A stretch of 31,211 bases of DNA. Origin: Psilocybe azurescens (Eukaryota > Basidiomycota > Agaricomycetes > Agaricales > Agrocybaceae). A model generated the notes under the pieces. That model did not search any database. It was not told the DNA's origin and was given only the letters and a program-made list of their open reading frames with translations. The translations under genes were made by a program, and so were the position numbers. The DNA is taken from NCBI GenBank assembly GCA_023853785.1, contig JAJIRX010000238.1, positions 1 through 31,211 on the forward strand, read 5' to 3'. This document shows, piece after piece, positions 21,922 to 31,211 of the stretch; the stretch's first letter is position 1; every line of letters starts with the position of its first letter.

Positions 21922-23025
21922 ATGACTTCCGCAAGTCCTTTAGCTGGTCCATCGGCTCTTCGTGATGTTGTAAATCCTCAGTTTCATCAAAACAACTTCC
22001 CTACAGAGACATACATCAAGACTGAGCTCGGTTTAAAATTGGATAAAGGTATGTCATTCTGTTGTCGTCTGTCGAAATATATCCTCTTATTCTAATAATT
22101 CTCCTAGACGATCAAATATGTAGATTGGCTCTAACACCCGCAGGCTGTCCACTTGGACCACTGCATTGTCCTCTTCGTCACACAACTCCTTCCGCTCAAA
22201 ATTTTCAACCTCCCAAACAGATGCCTTCTCACCCACGCGAAAGAGAGCGTCTGTCAACTGTTTGCAAGCATTGGCTGAGAGGACTATGTAAAAAGGGAGA
22301 TGCTTGCGAGTTCTTGCATGAATATAATCTGCGAAGAATGCCTGAATGTTGGTGGTTCGCCAAGTATGGTTATTGTTCCGCGGGCGATGAGTGCTTATAT
22401 GCGCATCCCAAGGAGCGACGAGTGGAATGTCCCGATTATAATCGTGGGTTCTGCAAATTAGGTGAGCAGATTGATATTGAGATATATGTCCATTCACCTG
22501 ATCGAATATAGGTCCTTCATGTCCTCGAAAGCATATTCGAAAAGTAGCATGTCAATCGTACTTGACAGGATTCTGCCCCTTGGGTCCGGATTGTCCCAAA
22601 GGCCAGTAGGTATCGTTCGTTTATCTATATGAATCACTGTGATTAAATCAATTTCTGATAGCCCAAAGCCGAATATGCCTCCTGCAAAAGCGTATGACCC
22701 ACCTTCACCTCCATCCGCAAAAGATCTAGGTCCTCCACCACCAGGTTATGGACGTTATGCTGACTTTGACCGAGGAGGAGGTGGTGGTGGTGGCGGAGCT
22801 TCTGGACCTGGAGGCCCTGGCAATGCTGTTAACGGTCCTCCAAGACGCAACCTTGACGAAGTCTTATGTTTCAAGGTATATTGCAATACTTATTCTTCCA
22901 TGCAAATACTAATCTTCCCGGTTTCCAAGTGTGGTGAAAAGGGACATTACGCTAATCACTGTCGAAATCGCAACGTTCCTGGGAATCGAGGAGGTAGCGA
23001 GAGAATCAAAAGGTTCGGAGATTAG
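21922..23025 (+). CDS. YTH1: YTH1/CPSF30, mRNA 3'-end processing zinc-finger protein
   Basis: Yth1 (CPSF30) recognises the poly(A) signal as part of the cleavage and polyadenylation factor in the nucleus. Exons 21922-22048, 22108-22461, 22512-22605, 22662-22875 and 22930-23025 sum to 885 nt, giving 294 residues with no break. Five CCCH fingers follow each other: CRLALTPAGC to CPLRH, CKHWLRGLCKKGDACEFLH, CWWFAKYGYCSAGDECLYAH, CPDYNRGFCKLGPSCPRKH and CQSYLTGFCPLGPDCPKGH. Then a Pro-rich linker, a run of nine or so Gly residues, and a CCHC zinc knuckle (CFKCGEKGHYANHC) near the C-terminus. An in-frame ORF runs upstream to 21865, but the ATG at 21922 gives the usual start MTSASPLAGPSALRDVV. Saccharomyces Yth1 lacks the knuckle; animal CPSF30 has one. 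Confidence 0.95.
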
Positions 23026-23432
23026 GGAGATGCTGTGGACGCAATCTTTGTGATTGAACGATTAGCCTGTCTATCCTTTACAATAGCAACAAGTTTCCAA
23101 ATGAAAGTGGAATGCTGTAATCTGTTTGTAGCAGAAAACATCTGAGTCTCCAGGTCGCACTACCAACTTACATAGGATACTCATACATCGGAAATAGTAA
23201 TTTATTACAAGCCGCGCTTCACTAACGCTACGGCAGCTTGTTGAATGTCCACGAACATACTGAAAATTTGAACGGCCAAAGCACTGTAGAGACAAAAGAG
23301 AAAGATCCTAATTGGTGTTCGTACAGAACAAATATGTACACACGAAATGGGGGCATCTCGATAATATATAGGTGATTGTGTAAGGCTCCATGAGGCAACT
23401 TCTGAACCTAACTTCAAAGTCATTCATTGATC
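23026..23432. other. Intergenic region between YTH1 and the UPF0047 gene
   Basis: About 400 bp, likely 3' UTR then promoter. A minus-strand ORF (23205-23423) contains a hydrophobic run, but it has no recognisable family and covers the whole promoter of the next gene, so I do not call it. Confidence 0.45.
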
Positions 23433-24272
23433 ATGGGCTGGCAAAACACCTTTACTCTAGGGAAAAGGGAGAAAGGATGTCATCTGGTCACAGAGGAGGT
23501 GTTAACACATATACGACCTGGCCTTGAGGGGGTGAAGGCTAGCCTATTCCTATCTTTTGTTGCATCGCATGAAAGCTTGACATTGCTCATCACAGGTTGG
23601 AATGCTGTATCTTTTCATGCAGGTACCTTTTCAACAATGAGAAATTACAAGCGCTAATATCAAATTTCGTCAGTCAGCATACTTCTGCGGCCTTGACGGT
23701 CAACGAGAACTACGACTCAGGTGAAGCCGGCCCTTCTGAGACCAGCATGGTGCTAACGTTTACCATTTCCTTAATCTCATCAGATGTTCGAAAAGGTGAT
23801 TCTTAAGGCACCCAGTGGGAAGGCCTTTTGACATTTCTTTCATCACTAACTGTTTTCATAACCATAAGACATGGATATGGCGCTTGATCACCTTGTTCCT
23901 GAATCCTTGAATTGGCGGCATACCGATGAAGGCCCAGAGTGGGTGTGACCTCTATGAATACATGCGACTCTCTAATAATTGCGGCGACTAGTGATTCGTG
24001 AGCTTTAGATAAGAACACTGTTCTAGTTTCTTTTTGACTAGATATTTGTTAGGGTCTCTCATACCAAAGCATCCCTTATTGGGTCATCTATCACCATCCC
24101 TATCACAGATGGCCGCCTTAATCTAGGGACCTGGCAAGGTCAGATTGTTATTAACGACAACCTTAATCGAGAACGCTGTGCTAAAGGTTCAATAATAGGC
24201 ATATACCTTACAGAATTCAGACATTATCCACACAGCCGCCGTATTGTCGCAACCGTCTTGTGGGTCCATTGA
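23433..24272 (+). CDS. UPF0047/YjbQ family protein
   Basis: The family is widespread in bacteria, archaea and fungi; bacterial YjbQ has secondary thiamine-phosphate synthase activity, but the true role in fungi is not settled. Six exons (23433-23531, 23642-23720, 23784-23795, 23869-23938, 24053-24138, 24199-24272) sum to 420 nt and give 139 residues, the usual size. Conserved features are [84 protein letters not shown] and SRRIVATV. The His residues of QHTSA, DHLVP, RHTDE and SHTKA form the expected metal and active-site set. The third exon is only 12 nt. The acceptor at 24052 was chosen because the one at 24041 leads to an immediate stop. The frame closes exactly, so the model is sound. Confidence 0.9.
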
Positions 24273-25121
24273 AACCTTCTCTGCACATTCATAGTGAATA
24301 GCTTTGTCTCCCAGATCTTGAAGCAAATCAGGGGACAGATGTCATTAGGGACTGAGGACTTGCCATACTGCTGAATATAACGCGTAATTCATACTTAAGA
24401 CAGGTTTCGGCTGCATCAAGGGCTGTGATGGCAGAGCTTTCGCAGAGTATGCACAGCGTCGACACCAGGATTAAGCAGTAGCTAACTCTGTTGTTACCAT
24501 CGTCATTGAACCGAACGCCTTTGCGTTTTAACGACGCCTGAATCCCAGCTAAATAAATTTCACACGAGTCCACCGTCTACAATGAGAATGAACACCTTGT
24601 AGTCATAGACTTCAATCCGATACGATAATAGTTGAGAGTTGGGCCTGTTTAGGGACGTGCCCGCAACGTGCTCGTTGCCTTTGCAACGCGTCTCAACAAT
24701 CATTGTACCACGATCTGCGAGCACGATTATGTAGAACAAAGATAACCCTTGCATCAGGTGTTGGAAGTGTCTTCCGCAGGAAATGCACATGGGCGGGATT
24801 GGGCTAAAATGGGGTAAATGGTGGGATGATATTTTGCAATACTATAGTACATAAAGTAAGTAACTCCGATCAGTTAGTGTGACGGGTAACCTTGCCCTGC
24901 TTCCAACTTGCTTAAGTATCCTCCAAAGTTGAACTATACGTTCCTGCTTCTTACCAAACTCTTCTCGAACGCGTATCCATATCGACTCTATTCAACTCAT
25001 CCCTCTGCCTGTGCTCCGGCTGCATCCCATTCGCATCTCCCACTAATACTTTGTCCGTCAACCTCACGGCGATCAATTGCTTAAACACTCCAATCGCAAA
25101 CCCTCACCTACCTCTTAGAAT
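24273..25121. other. Intergenic region before Zn2Cys6 regulator 2, with unidentified minus-strand ORFs
   Basis: About 850 bp. Two minus-strand ORFs (24560-24790 and 24328-24573) are present. The first contains VLADRGTMIVETRC and LLSYRIEVYDYKVFILIVDG, which vaguely recall a longin fold, but no continuation is found. The right part (24840-25121) is CT-rich and contains ACGCGT at 24969-24974, 148 bp upstream of the next ATG; it is probably the promoter. Confidence 0.4.
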
Positions 25122-27873
25122 ATGCCCAAAACACCCAGTGCAAACTCCACACGACCAGCTCTTCGTAGGAACCAGGCATGTCCCTGATTTCCTCTAACCT
25201 TATGTTGCATCCCATTAATCAACGATATTAGGCTTGCCGATCGTGTCGGAAAAGAAAGTTGGTATGTTAGGCCTGCCACACAGTATTCTGCACCTAAATA
25301 TTAAACCTTCCTGTTAGAAATGTGACGCTGCTCGTCCCCACTGTGGCACATGCGTTAAGTGGGTTATTCGAGTTAAGTACTTTCGAAGGATACTAAAGGA
25401 ATGAATAAAGGCAGTGGCAAGCCCTTGTCAGCGTTCCCGCACCGGTTGGCTACGCGTAAGTCGTTGCACATATTGAACCTCGATTCACTACCAATCTGCA
25501 CAACTTAGACATCCTACCGAACCCCAATGTTCGTACGATCCAGTGGAAGGCCTGAGATTGGCACCGGACACAGATCCAGTTGAAAAAATCAAAGAGCTCG
25601 AGGATCAGATATGTGAGCACATTGTTGGATCCGGCGGTGAATTTTTGTTCATGGCTACCACTCGAATTAGCTGAACTAAAAAGCAAGCTGTACGACAAAC
25701 AAACGGCGTCTGGTTCACCAAACAGCGCTCGAATGACGCCTCCCGTTCCACCAGGGATTTCTGGAAGTCTTCAGGCTTCCGATGGAGGAGGAATTACTTT
25801 GCCCCAGGCGTCCCTTGCCATCCTTGATCTCATTGCCCCTGATAGCCCTGAGACGAGGTTTCGTAGCTCAAGCGGTAGCCCAGAACTTCAGAATGTTAAC
25901 GCAAAACCGGGCTCTGATCCTTTCATGGATTTATTGTTTTCCGGTTGGAATCCCGACCTCCCAGATCCTACAACACTGAATCATTAGTTCGTCTATCCAT
26001 TCCGCCCGACTCTTTCTTGGCTAATATCTGTCTAGCATCGATGTTTTCTTTAGGTGTGATCCTTGTGGATCTCGTGTACTCCACAAACCTTCATTTCTGG
26101 CATCCATGCAACTATCTCCACGAGACCCTGGATTTCCTCATTCGGCCATACTCCATGCTATAGTTGAGTAGGCTGCCGCGCTTGTAGTGGAAAGTTTTCT
26201 AACGTGCAACAGTGTGCAGCAAGTTCAAGATGGTCTCCTCAAAATATAGTAACGTTACCCGACGGAACTCGTCGTGATCAATTTGCTGAGTTTCATGCAA
26301 GCAAAACTCGGCAGTATATTGACAAAACTATGGCTAGCGGCGAGGATATATTCTCTGTCATGCAAGCTTGCATCCTTCTATCGTGGTATTTTTATCAAGA
26401 AGGGCGTTGGGTCGAAGTTTGGATCTTTGCTGCCTTTCAAACTCGTGTCGCCGTGCCTCTTCGCCTAAACTATCCAGGGACGTTTTCGACTCATGGCAAC
26501 AGCTCTCCTGGTGCTTATTTGGCACCGCCCAAAGACTTGCGCGATCTAGAATCAAGACGGCGGACGTGGTGGATGACTATAATATTTGACCGTATTGCAT
26601 CGGTCGGTGGATGGATCCATGCGGTCGACGAGAGAGACCTTGGCACCGAGTTGCCTTTACGAACCACAGATTTTGAATCTGAGGTGCGTCATGTCCTGTG
26701 CTCGAAGCGAACATAAACTCACTTTTGATCGACTTAGTCGCCAATCCCGAGCAACCCGCAAGATCTATGCACTCCTGATTTATTCACCAAGCATCCTCCG
26801 CAGTACACAGACTCATTCCTTCTCCTCATCAAATCAGTGATGCTATTTGGCAAAGTCACTGATTTCAACGTCAGGGGTAATCTCAGAGCCCCTACAGCAC
26901 CGAGCAAGAATCAAAACCCCTTCTTCTTACCGGGCTTTGAAGAACTCGACAAACTAAGTTTGTTCCGACTTTTGGAAAGTCTGCCTCAGATATACAGGAA
27001 TAACACCGGGGTGACCGACGCACCCGATGGTAGCTCATTGGACACAGATTTATACATGGTTCACATTATCCCACACGCGCAAGTTTTCCCTCTACTTTTA
27101 ATTTTTGTTATCTCTAACTGTTGAAATGAACAGTGCGACAATCACACTACATAATCCCTATATTGATTTTACAGATCCGCAGAACATGTCTACCGCCAGA
27201 TGCGTCAATTCCGCGCGATGTATCCTCGGTGCATATTATGTCTTATCTGCCACGTCTTTGGATATTACTAGGCTGCATCCGTTTGTGACAGTGTGTAGTC
27301 CTCTTTGTTCTGTCTATTTTGGCATTCTGAATCAGTTTTACAGATCTGTTGGTACCTTGCAGCTGTGGTACAAGTACAGCTTTGCAAATACTTCATTGAA
27401 ATCAACGATTCTGAGAGAGAGTCAACAGTGTGGGGCGAAATTAATGTTCTTAGGTGCGTTCAGACTTTTTATTTTTATTTACGATTACCCTCAAGCTAAT
27501 ACGTGCACCTCTGGCTAGGTTTGCGATGATGGAATATGGTCAGAAATCCCCCATTGGAAGTATGTTTGATCCTACCCCCACGGTCTGTCTGATTTCTAAC
27601 AAATAATGAATGACAGCGCGTCAAGAGAGGTTGCTGCAGGGTCTTATGCGAGAGATTGTTCGCATGACTGCACAGAAACAACCTCTGGAAGTGGGTGTCC
27701 CTCTTTACCCATTTTCGCACACAACCCTATTCCAGAAAGACCTAGGGTCTCGACCTCAGAGCGAAGAAGGTTCTGGTCCAGCCCTGTTGCCAGTGAGTCC
27801 TGCCTACGAACAACAGTCGCTACCTGGACGCTTTCCTCAGCCCATCCAATGTCTCCCAATGGCAGTCTTTTAG
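25122..27873 (+). CDS. Zn2Cys6 fungal transcription factor (regulator 2)
   Basis: A second zinc-cluster regulator with a fungal transcription factor domain. Thirteen exons (25122-25175, 25232-25261, 25318-25358, 25411-25455, 25509-25612, 25671-25986, 26036-26162, 26213-26683, 26738-27078, 27134-27290, 27344-27453, 27519-27559, 27617-27873) sum to 2094 nt, giving 697 residues in one frame. The zinc cluster reads RRNQACRSCRKRKLKCDA then RPHCGTCVKQW and PQCSYD, with 23 residues between the fifth and sixth Cys. A short helix follows (DPVEKIKELEDQISELKSKL). The middle domain has PDLPDPTTLNHYIDVFFRCD, SRVLHKPSFLASMQLSPRD, ILLSWYFYQEGRWVEVWIFA, VAVPLRLNY and RRRTWWMTIIFDRIASVGGW. Introns 25176-25231 and 27079-27133 have GC donors; no GT donor nearby keeps the frame. 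It shares the zinc-cluster layout and first intron position with regulator 1. Confidence 0.9.
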
Positions 27874-28203
27874 GACCAACCTGGCCAAGGCGCGATGCTT
27901 CGGTCTCCCCGGCCACAAATAACTACGCGTTGTGATGTCTTTATGATTACTTTTCCCCCTCCTTGACGCTCGGACAAGTGCGCTGCTTTGTAAATTGTGT
28001 AGCTCTATCGCTTCTTCCATTGGATTTTTTTGTATCCACGTATACCTAACCCCCTTTTTTCTTAGTTTTCTTGGTATCTAACGAAATGTAAAACGGAAAT
28101 TTTCAGGTTAAGTGTTTCGCAATCACATTTTTGGATTGTGAGTTGGTACATGTCGCAGGGACATATCAGCATCGAGTGGCATCTGGTGCCACTGTTGGAA
28201 CTT
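27874..28203. other. Convergent intergenic region
   Basis: Between the stop of regulator 2 and the stop of the minus-strand gene. T-rich, likely two 3' UTRs. I see no other feature. Confidence 0.5.
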
Positions 28204-29028
28204 TTATGATTCAGACCACTGCACCTCCTCGCCGGCGTTTCGGGATTTTACAGCCTCCTTTTCGTGTTTCTGACGCAGCGCATCCCATGATGAAGTGTTT
28301 GCTGCACGATTGTTAGCATTTCGAATTTGGTCCCATTTACTCGGAGGTTTGTGCGGAGGAGTCTGGCTGGCCTGCCGAGAGGAAGAATCTGCAGTCGTTG
28401 GGAGCATAATGCTAGATTCTGATGATAGTCAATGAGGAATGCATCAAGGATGGAAAGATGAGCATATCTATACCGTGTTCAGGAATTTGGGTTCCATATG
28501 CATTGTCAGTGGAGGAAGGTTCGTATATTCGTTCGATGATGAAGCCCTCCGGAACATGAGTGCCTAGTCTGTTCTTGATATTTTGCATTGCTCGGTCAAA
28601 CCCAGCTGGGTTTTCCAGTGAGCGCACATATTCGTAGTGGGCATTGAGCAACACGAATTTGCCCAAGGTGAAGCCAGCGAAGCCAAGCGTGAATGCGGTC
28701 ATACCCTGCTTTGCTTGACTCCATTTTGCAGGACGCAGAAGAACCAAAGAGGTAGCCCCAAGACAACAGAGTATCTAGAGTGTCAAGTGAGTTGGGTGGG
28801 GAAGGAACTGGACAAATCATGACAGACAGGGTAGTAGCGGTGATAATTTGGGAGAAAATCTAGGGAAGCATCATAGTCACGGGAAGTAATGTTTCCGGCC
28901 TCTCTCTCTGGAGACAGAAGGTCCTCTGTTGTGGATCGAGTGCGAAAGACACGGTCCATCCAAATGACATTGTAGAAGAGAGAGTTTTTCTTTTTCGTGA
29001 CTTTGTCGTCGTCCATATCGTTGGTCAC
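28204..29028 (-). CDS. Small membrane protein, weakly OCIA-domain-like
   Basis: Three exons (28828-29028, 28474-28774, 28204-28418 on the minus strand) sum to 717 nt, giving 238 residues without a break. The N-terminal part is polar (DDDKVTKKKNSLFYNVIWMD), followed by DFLPNYHRYYPILCCLGATS, a hydrophobic segment, and MTAFTLGFAGFTLGKFVLLN, a second membrane or glycine-rich helix. Then comes HYEYVRSLENPAGFDRAMQN. The C-terminus is Ser/Pro-rich and charged (KPPSKWDQIRNANN, DALRQKHEKEAVKS). The order of a helix pair and a small charged segment recalls OCIA-domain proteins of mitochondria and endosomes, but the match is weak. The start was set at the first ATG (29028); a second Met is four codons on. 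It diverges from the RhoGEF gene with 156 bp between the ATGs. Confidence 0.65.
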
Positions 29029-29184
29029 TGGGGAAGTAAGAGTACCGAATTACTGCGTGGAAATGATCACGTGGTGAGAAATGATGGAATTTGTGTATGG
29101 GAGGATGTGCAAGTGGACATTGGAGGTCAAATTTCAGAGCTTGAACGCTGTCCAGCACGTTCTGTCAGGCGTTCTCCTGCAATC
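29029..29184. promoter_or_regulatory. Bidirectional promoter with CACGTG
   Basis: The 156 bp between two divergent ATGs hold the promoters of both genes. CACGTG at 29068-29073 lies 40 bp from one ATG and 112 bp from the other. No TATA box is obvious. Confidence 0.55.
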
Positions 29185-31211
29185 ATGAACGACCTCCAAC
29201 CAGATCCTGTCTTTAATTCCCGTGCTCCTTCCCCAATGGACGCCAAATTGCCTCCGCCCCCTCCTCAGGACTCAAACGAACCCCTAGTGCCCCCTCCTCC
29301 CTCAAAACTCCAGTCGTCGCCATCGCTTCCACCCGTACAGGTACCTCAGGCTCTCACCTTGCCTCCATTTAATTCGTTAGGAACAGGTTGGATATCCGAA
29401 TCTTTTCTTGCTCTGTTATCGTCTTAATCATCCCCCTTCAGGCCTTAACGCGCCTCTCACACCAACTACCCCTACCAGTCCTTCCGCCCCAGACGGTAAA
29501 CCCAAGCGAGGAAACCCTCTTACAGACTTGGTCGATACAGAGAAGGCATTTGTCGACCAACTGACCGGAATTATACGGGCAAGTGCCCATTACTCATCAC
29601 CGACAGGAAATCCTCATTGAATTATCTCCAGAAAGTCGCCGCTGCATGGTCACGCTCCAACCTACCTCCTCCAGAGCTAGATACAATGTTTAGGAGCATT
29701 GAAGGTATCTACAAAGCAAATCGTGGCTTGCATACCGTACGTTTCGATGGACCACGACTTGAATTGCAACTTACGTACATACCCAGAAATTGAAGGATAT
29801 CAGTGCAGATCCAAAATCTGCAGGGGAGCTGGGTGGATTACTTATCAAATGGGTATGTTAACACTGTATTATCTCTATTTCTTCTGTCTTATAGGTTTAT
29901 GTCAAGATTGATGACCTCAAGAAGCCCTACGAAACATACTGCAATAAATATTCCAGCGGTTTTGACACATGGCAACCTGTCCAGTCGAACCCACGATTGG
30001 GACCTATCCTTGCTCAATTTTCATCATCCAACACGGCTCCTTCAAATGCTGGTATATGGACACTGGATTCGCTTTTCCTTCTTCCAAAGACAAGGCTTAA
30101 ATACTATCTCAAGTTATACAACCGGTTGCTTAAAAACACCGATAACCGTCTGCTCGTCGGTGCTGTCGAAACTCTTAACCACCTCTTGGACATTTTGGAC
30201 AATAGGAGTTCGATCAAAGTTGGAGAACGGGAACCTGAAGCGCCTGTAGTCCCGCTACTGGAAACGGAGGATGAAATAGTCATTGACATGCGAAATCACT
30301 CTTAAGCCCCGGGTCCTGCAAATCCTACCTTGCGCTCTATTGACAACGATGGGAAGACTGGTAGTGAGACAAGTTCGAACCGCGGCAGCGCTTCTGGGGG
30401 TAAGCACAGAAACAGTTCGTCTAATCTCGTTCATCCATTGACATTATTCGTAGAGAACGCTCTTCGCGCGAATCGGAATCGACATCACTCAGTCGTGCTT
30501 CAACTCAAACTCTTTCGATGCCCATAACAGATCTCGAACGCAGGTTGTCTACGGAGCGTACTCGATATATTCACCATGACGTCAAAGGTATGTTCGTTTG
30601 CTACCTTAATACCAATTTTGCCAATGAATGTTAATTCTAGGCGGTAAAATTGCAAATGTCCCCACCTTCTCTGACTTTCACTCGTGAATTCCGTACGTCG
30701 TTGGATGTCGTTATCCGCTTCACTCCACGCGCAACAGGCGTGGAGGTCATTCATCAACAGGGGCACATATTTCTTCTGTCTGATTTATTCCTCGTCTGCG
30801 AACGAATGCTGCCTGAAGATCGAGACAAATGGGGTTCAGGTGGTGCTGACATGTGGCTTTGTTATCCCCTCTCGCTGGAAAGGTGTTGAGAGTATCAGAA
30901 GTGACTGGCCAAAGTATGAAACAGCTGATCGTCGAGTGTCTCCTTGCTAATGACATCTTTTCTGTAGACAATGCTCTCCAGGTTGCGATTATGAGAAAAG
31001 AACATCTTATTCTCGAAACCGACTCTTTGGAAAGTAGGAATCGGCTACTTACGCATTTCAGAGAGTGTACTGAATTCTCGGGCTCCTGTACGTACTGAAG
31101 CTTTCTTTGATTGCTGATATTCTATCTAATTTACTTTATATAGTACCGCCTCTCCTCCAAGCAGCCTCCTCCACCTGTTCCATCCTCAACGCTTTCCCAG
31201 GGAATCAGTCA
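29185..31211 (+). CDS. DH-PH Rho guanine nucleotide exchange factor, 3' truncated by window
   Basis: RhoGEFs load Rho, Rac or Cdc42 GTPases with GTP at membranes. The N-terminus (from ATG 29185) is Pro-rich (PPPPPQDSNEPLVPPPP). The DH domain begins with NPLTDLVDTEKAFVDQLTGI and runs through AWSRSNLPPPELDTMFRSIE, YKANRGLHTKLKDI, DLKKPYETYCNKYSSGFDTW, NPRLGPILAQFSS and LPKTRLKYYLKLYNRLLKNT. A Ser-rich linker with NLVHP and SESTSLSRASTQTLSMPITD follows, then the PH domain from about 30642 (FRTSLDVVIRFTPRATGVEV, HIFLLSDLFLVCERMLPED) to the end. The intron 29579-29631 has a GC donor. An in-frame TAA stands at 30303-30305 between the DH and PH parts, and the C-run at 30866-30869 is one base short. 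The rest of the gene lies beyond the window. RAC1 at 11005 is a possible partner. Confidence 0.85.

Noticed and set aside
21401..21952. Minus-strand ORFs around the fold-back element and YTH1 promoter
   Set aside because: They lie in repeat arm and promoter, are short and AT-biased, and show no family features.
23205..23423. Minus-strand small membrane protein
   Set aside because: It fills the space where the UPF0047 promoter must be, and I find no family or second exon.
1..31211. Reading the frame-broken genes as true pseudogenes
   Set aside because: All key motifs are intact on both sides of the breaks, several breaks are one base short in homopolymers, and essential genes such as SPB1 are affected. 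Sequence error is simpler.

Overview
The window reads as nuclear DNA of a basidiomycete fungus, most likely an Agaricomycete. Genes are packed on both strands with 50-65 nt introns, and several products are of basidiomycete type: the two zinc-cluster regulators, a C2H2-like protein and a type II membrane protein. There are no prokaryotic features, tRNA or rRNA genes, or CRISPR arrays.

Layout from left to right: 3' part of an MFS transporter of the GIT1 type (+, 48-1550); SLS1-like mitochondrial protein (+, 1691-4358); converging on it SPB1, the nucleolar rRNA methyltransferase (-, 4424-7554); an uncharacterised atypical C2H2-finger protein (+, 8488-10370); RAC1 small GTPase (+, 11005-11979); an uncharacterised single-pass membrane protein (+, 12734-15970); Zn2Cys6 regulator 1 (+, 16340-19438); PHA2 prephenate dehydratase (+, 19709-20822); a fold-back MITE-like element (about 21013-21484); YTH1/CPSF30 (+, 21922-23025); a UPF0047/YjbQ protein (+, 23433-24272); Zn2Cys6 regulator 2 (+, 25122-27873); a small membrane protein with weak OCIA resemblance (-, 28204-29028); and a DH-PH RhoGEF cut by the window end (+, 29185-end). 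The genes are mostly unrelated housekeeping and regulatory functions. The only pathway link I can propose is Rho-family signalling (RAC1 and the RhoGEF), which lie 17 kb apart.

Three observations stand out. First, four introns use GC-AG instead of GT-AG splice sites, and two of them sit at the same position in the two zinc-cluster genes; the reading frame requires them. Second, the zinc cluster of regulator 1 is split over exons of 12, 18 and 5 nt. Third, many genes, including the normally essential SPB1, are broken by single-base length changes, mostly losses in homopolymers. Other genes (RAC1, YTH1, UPF0047, regulator 2) splice to a perfect frame. I read most breaks as consensus errors in the source sequence, not as pseudogenes. 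A CACGTG motif also recurs about 90-170 bp upstream of several start codons.

I did not find a convincing new multi-gene system. The splice-site cluster and the two uncharacterised proteins are the best leads.
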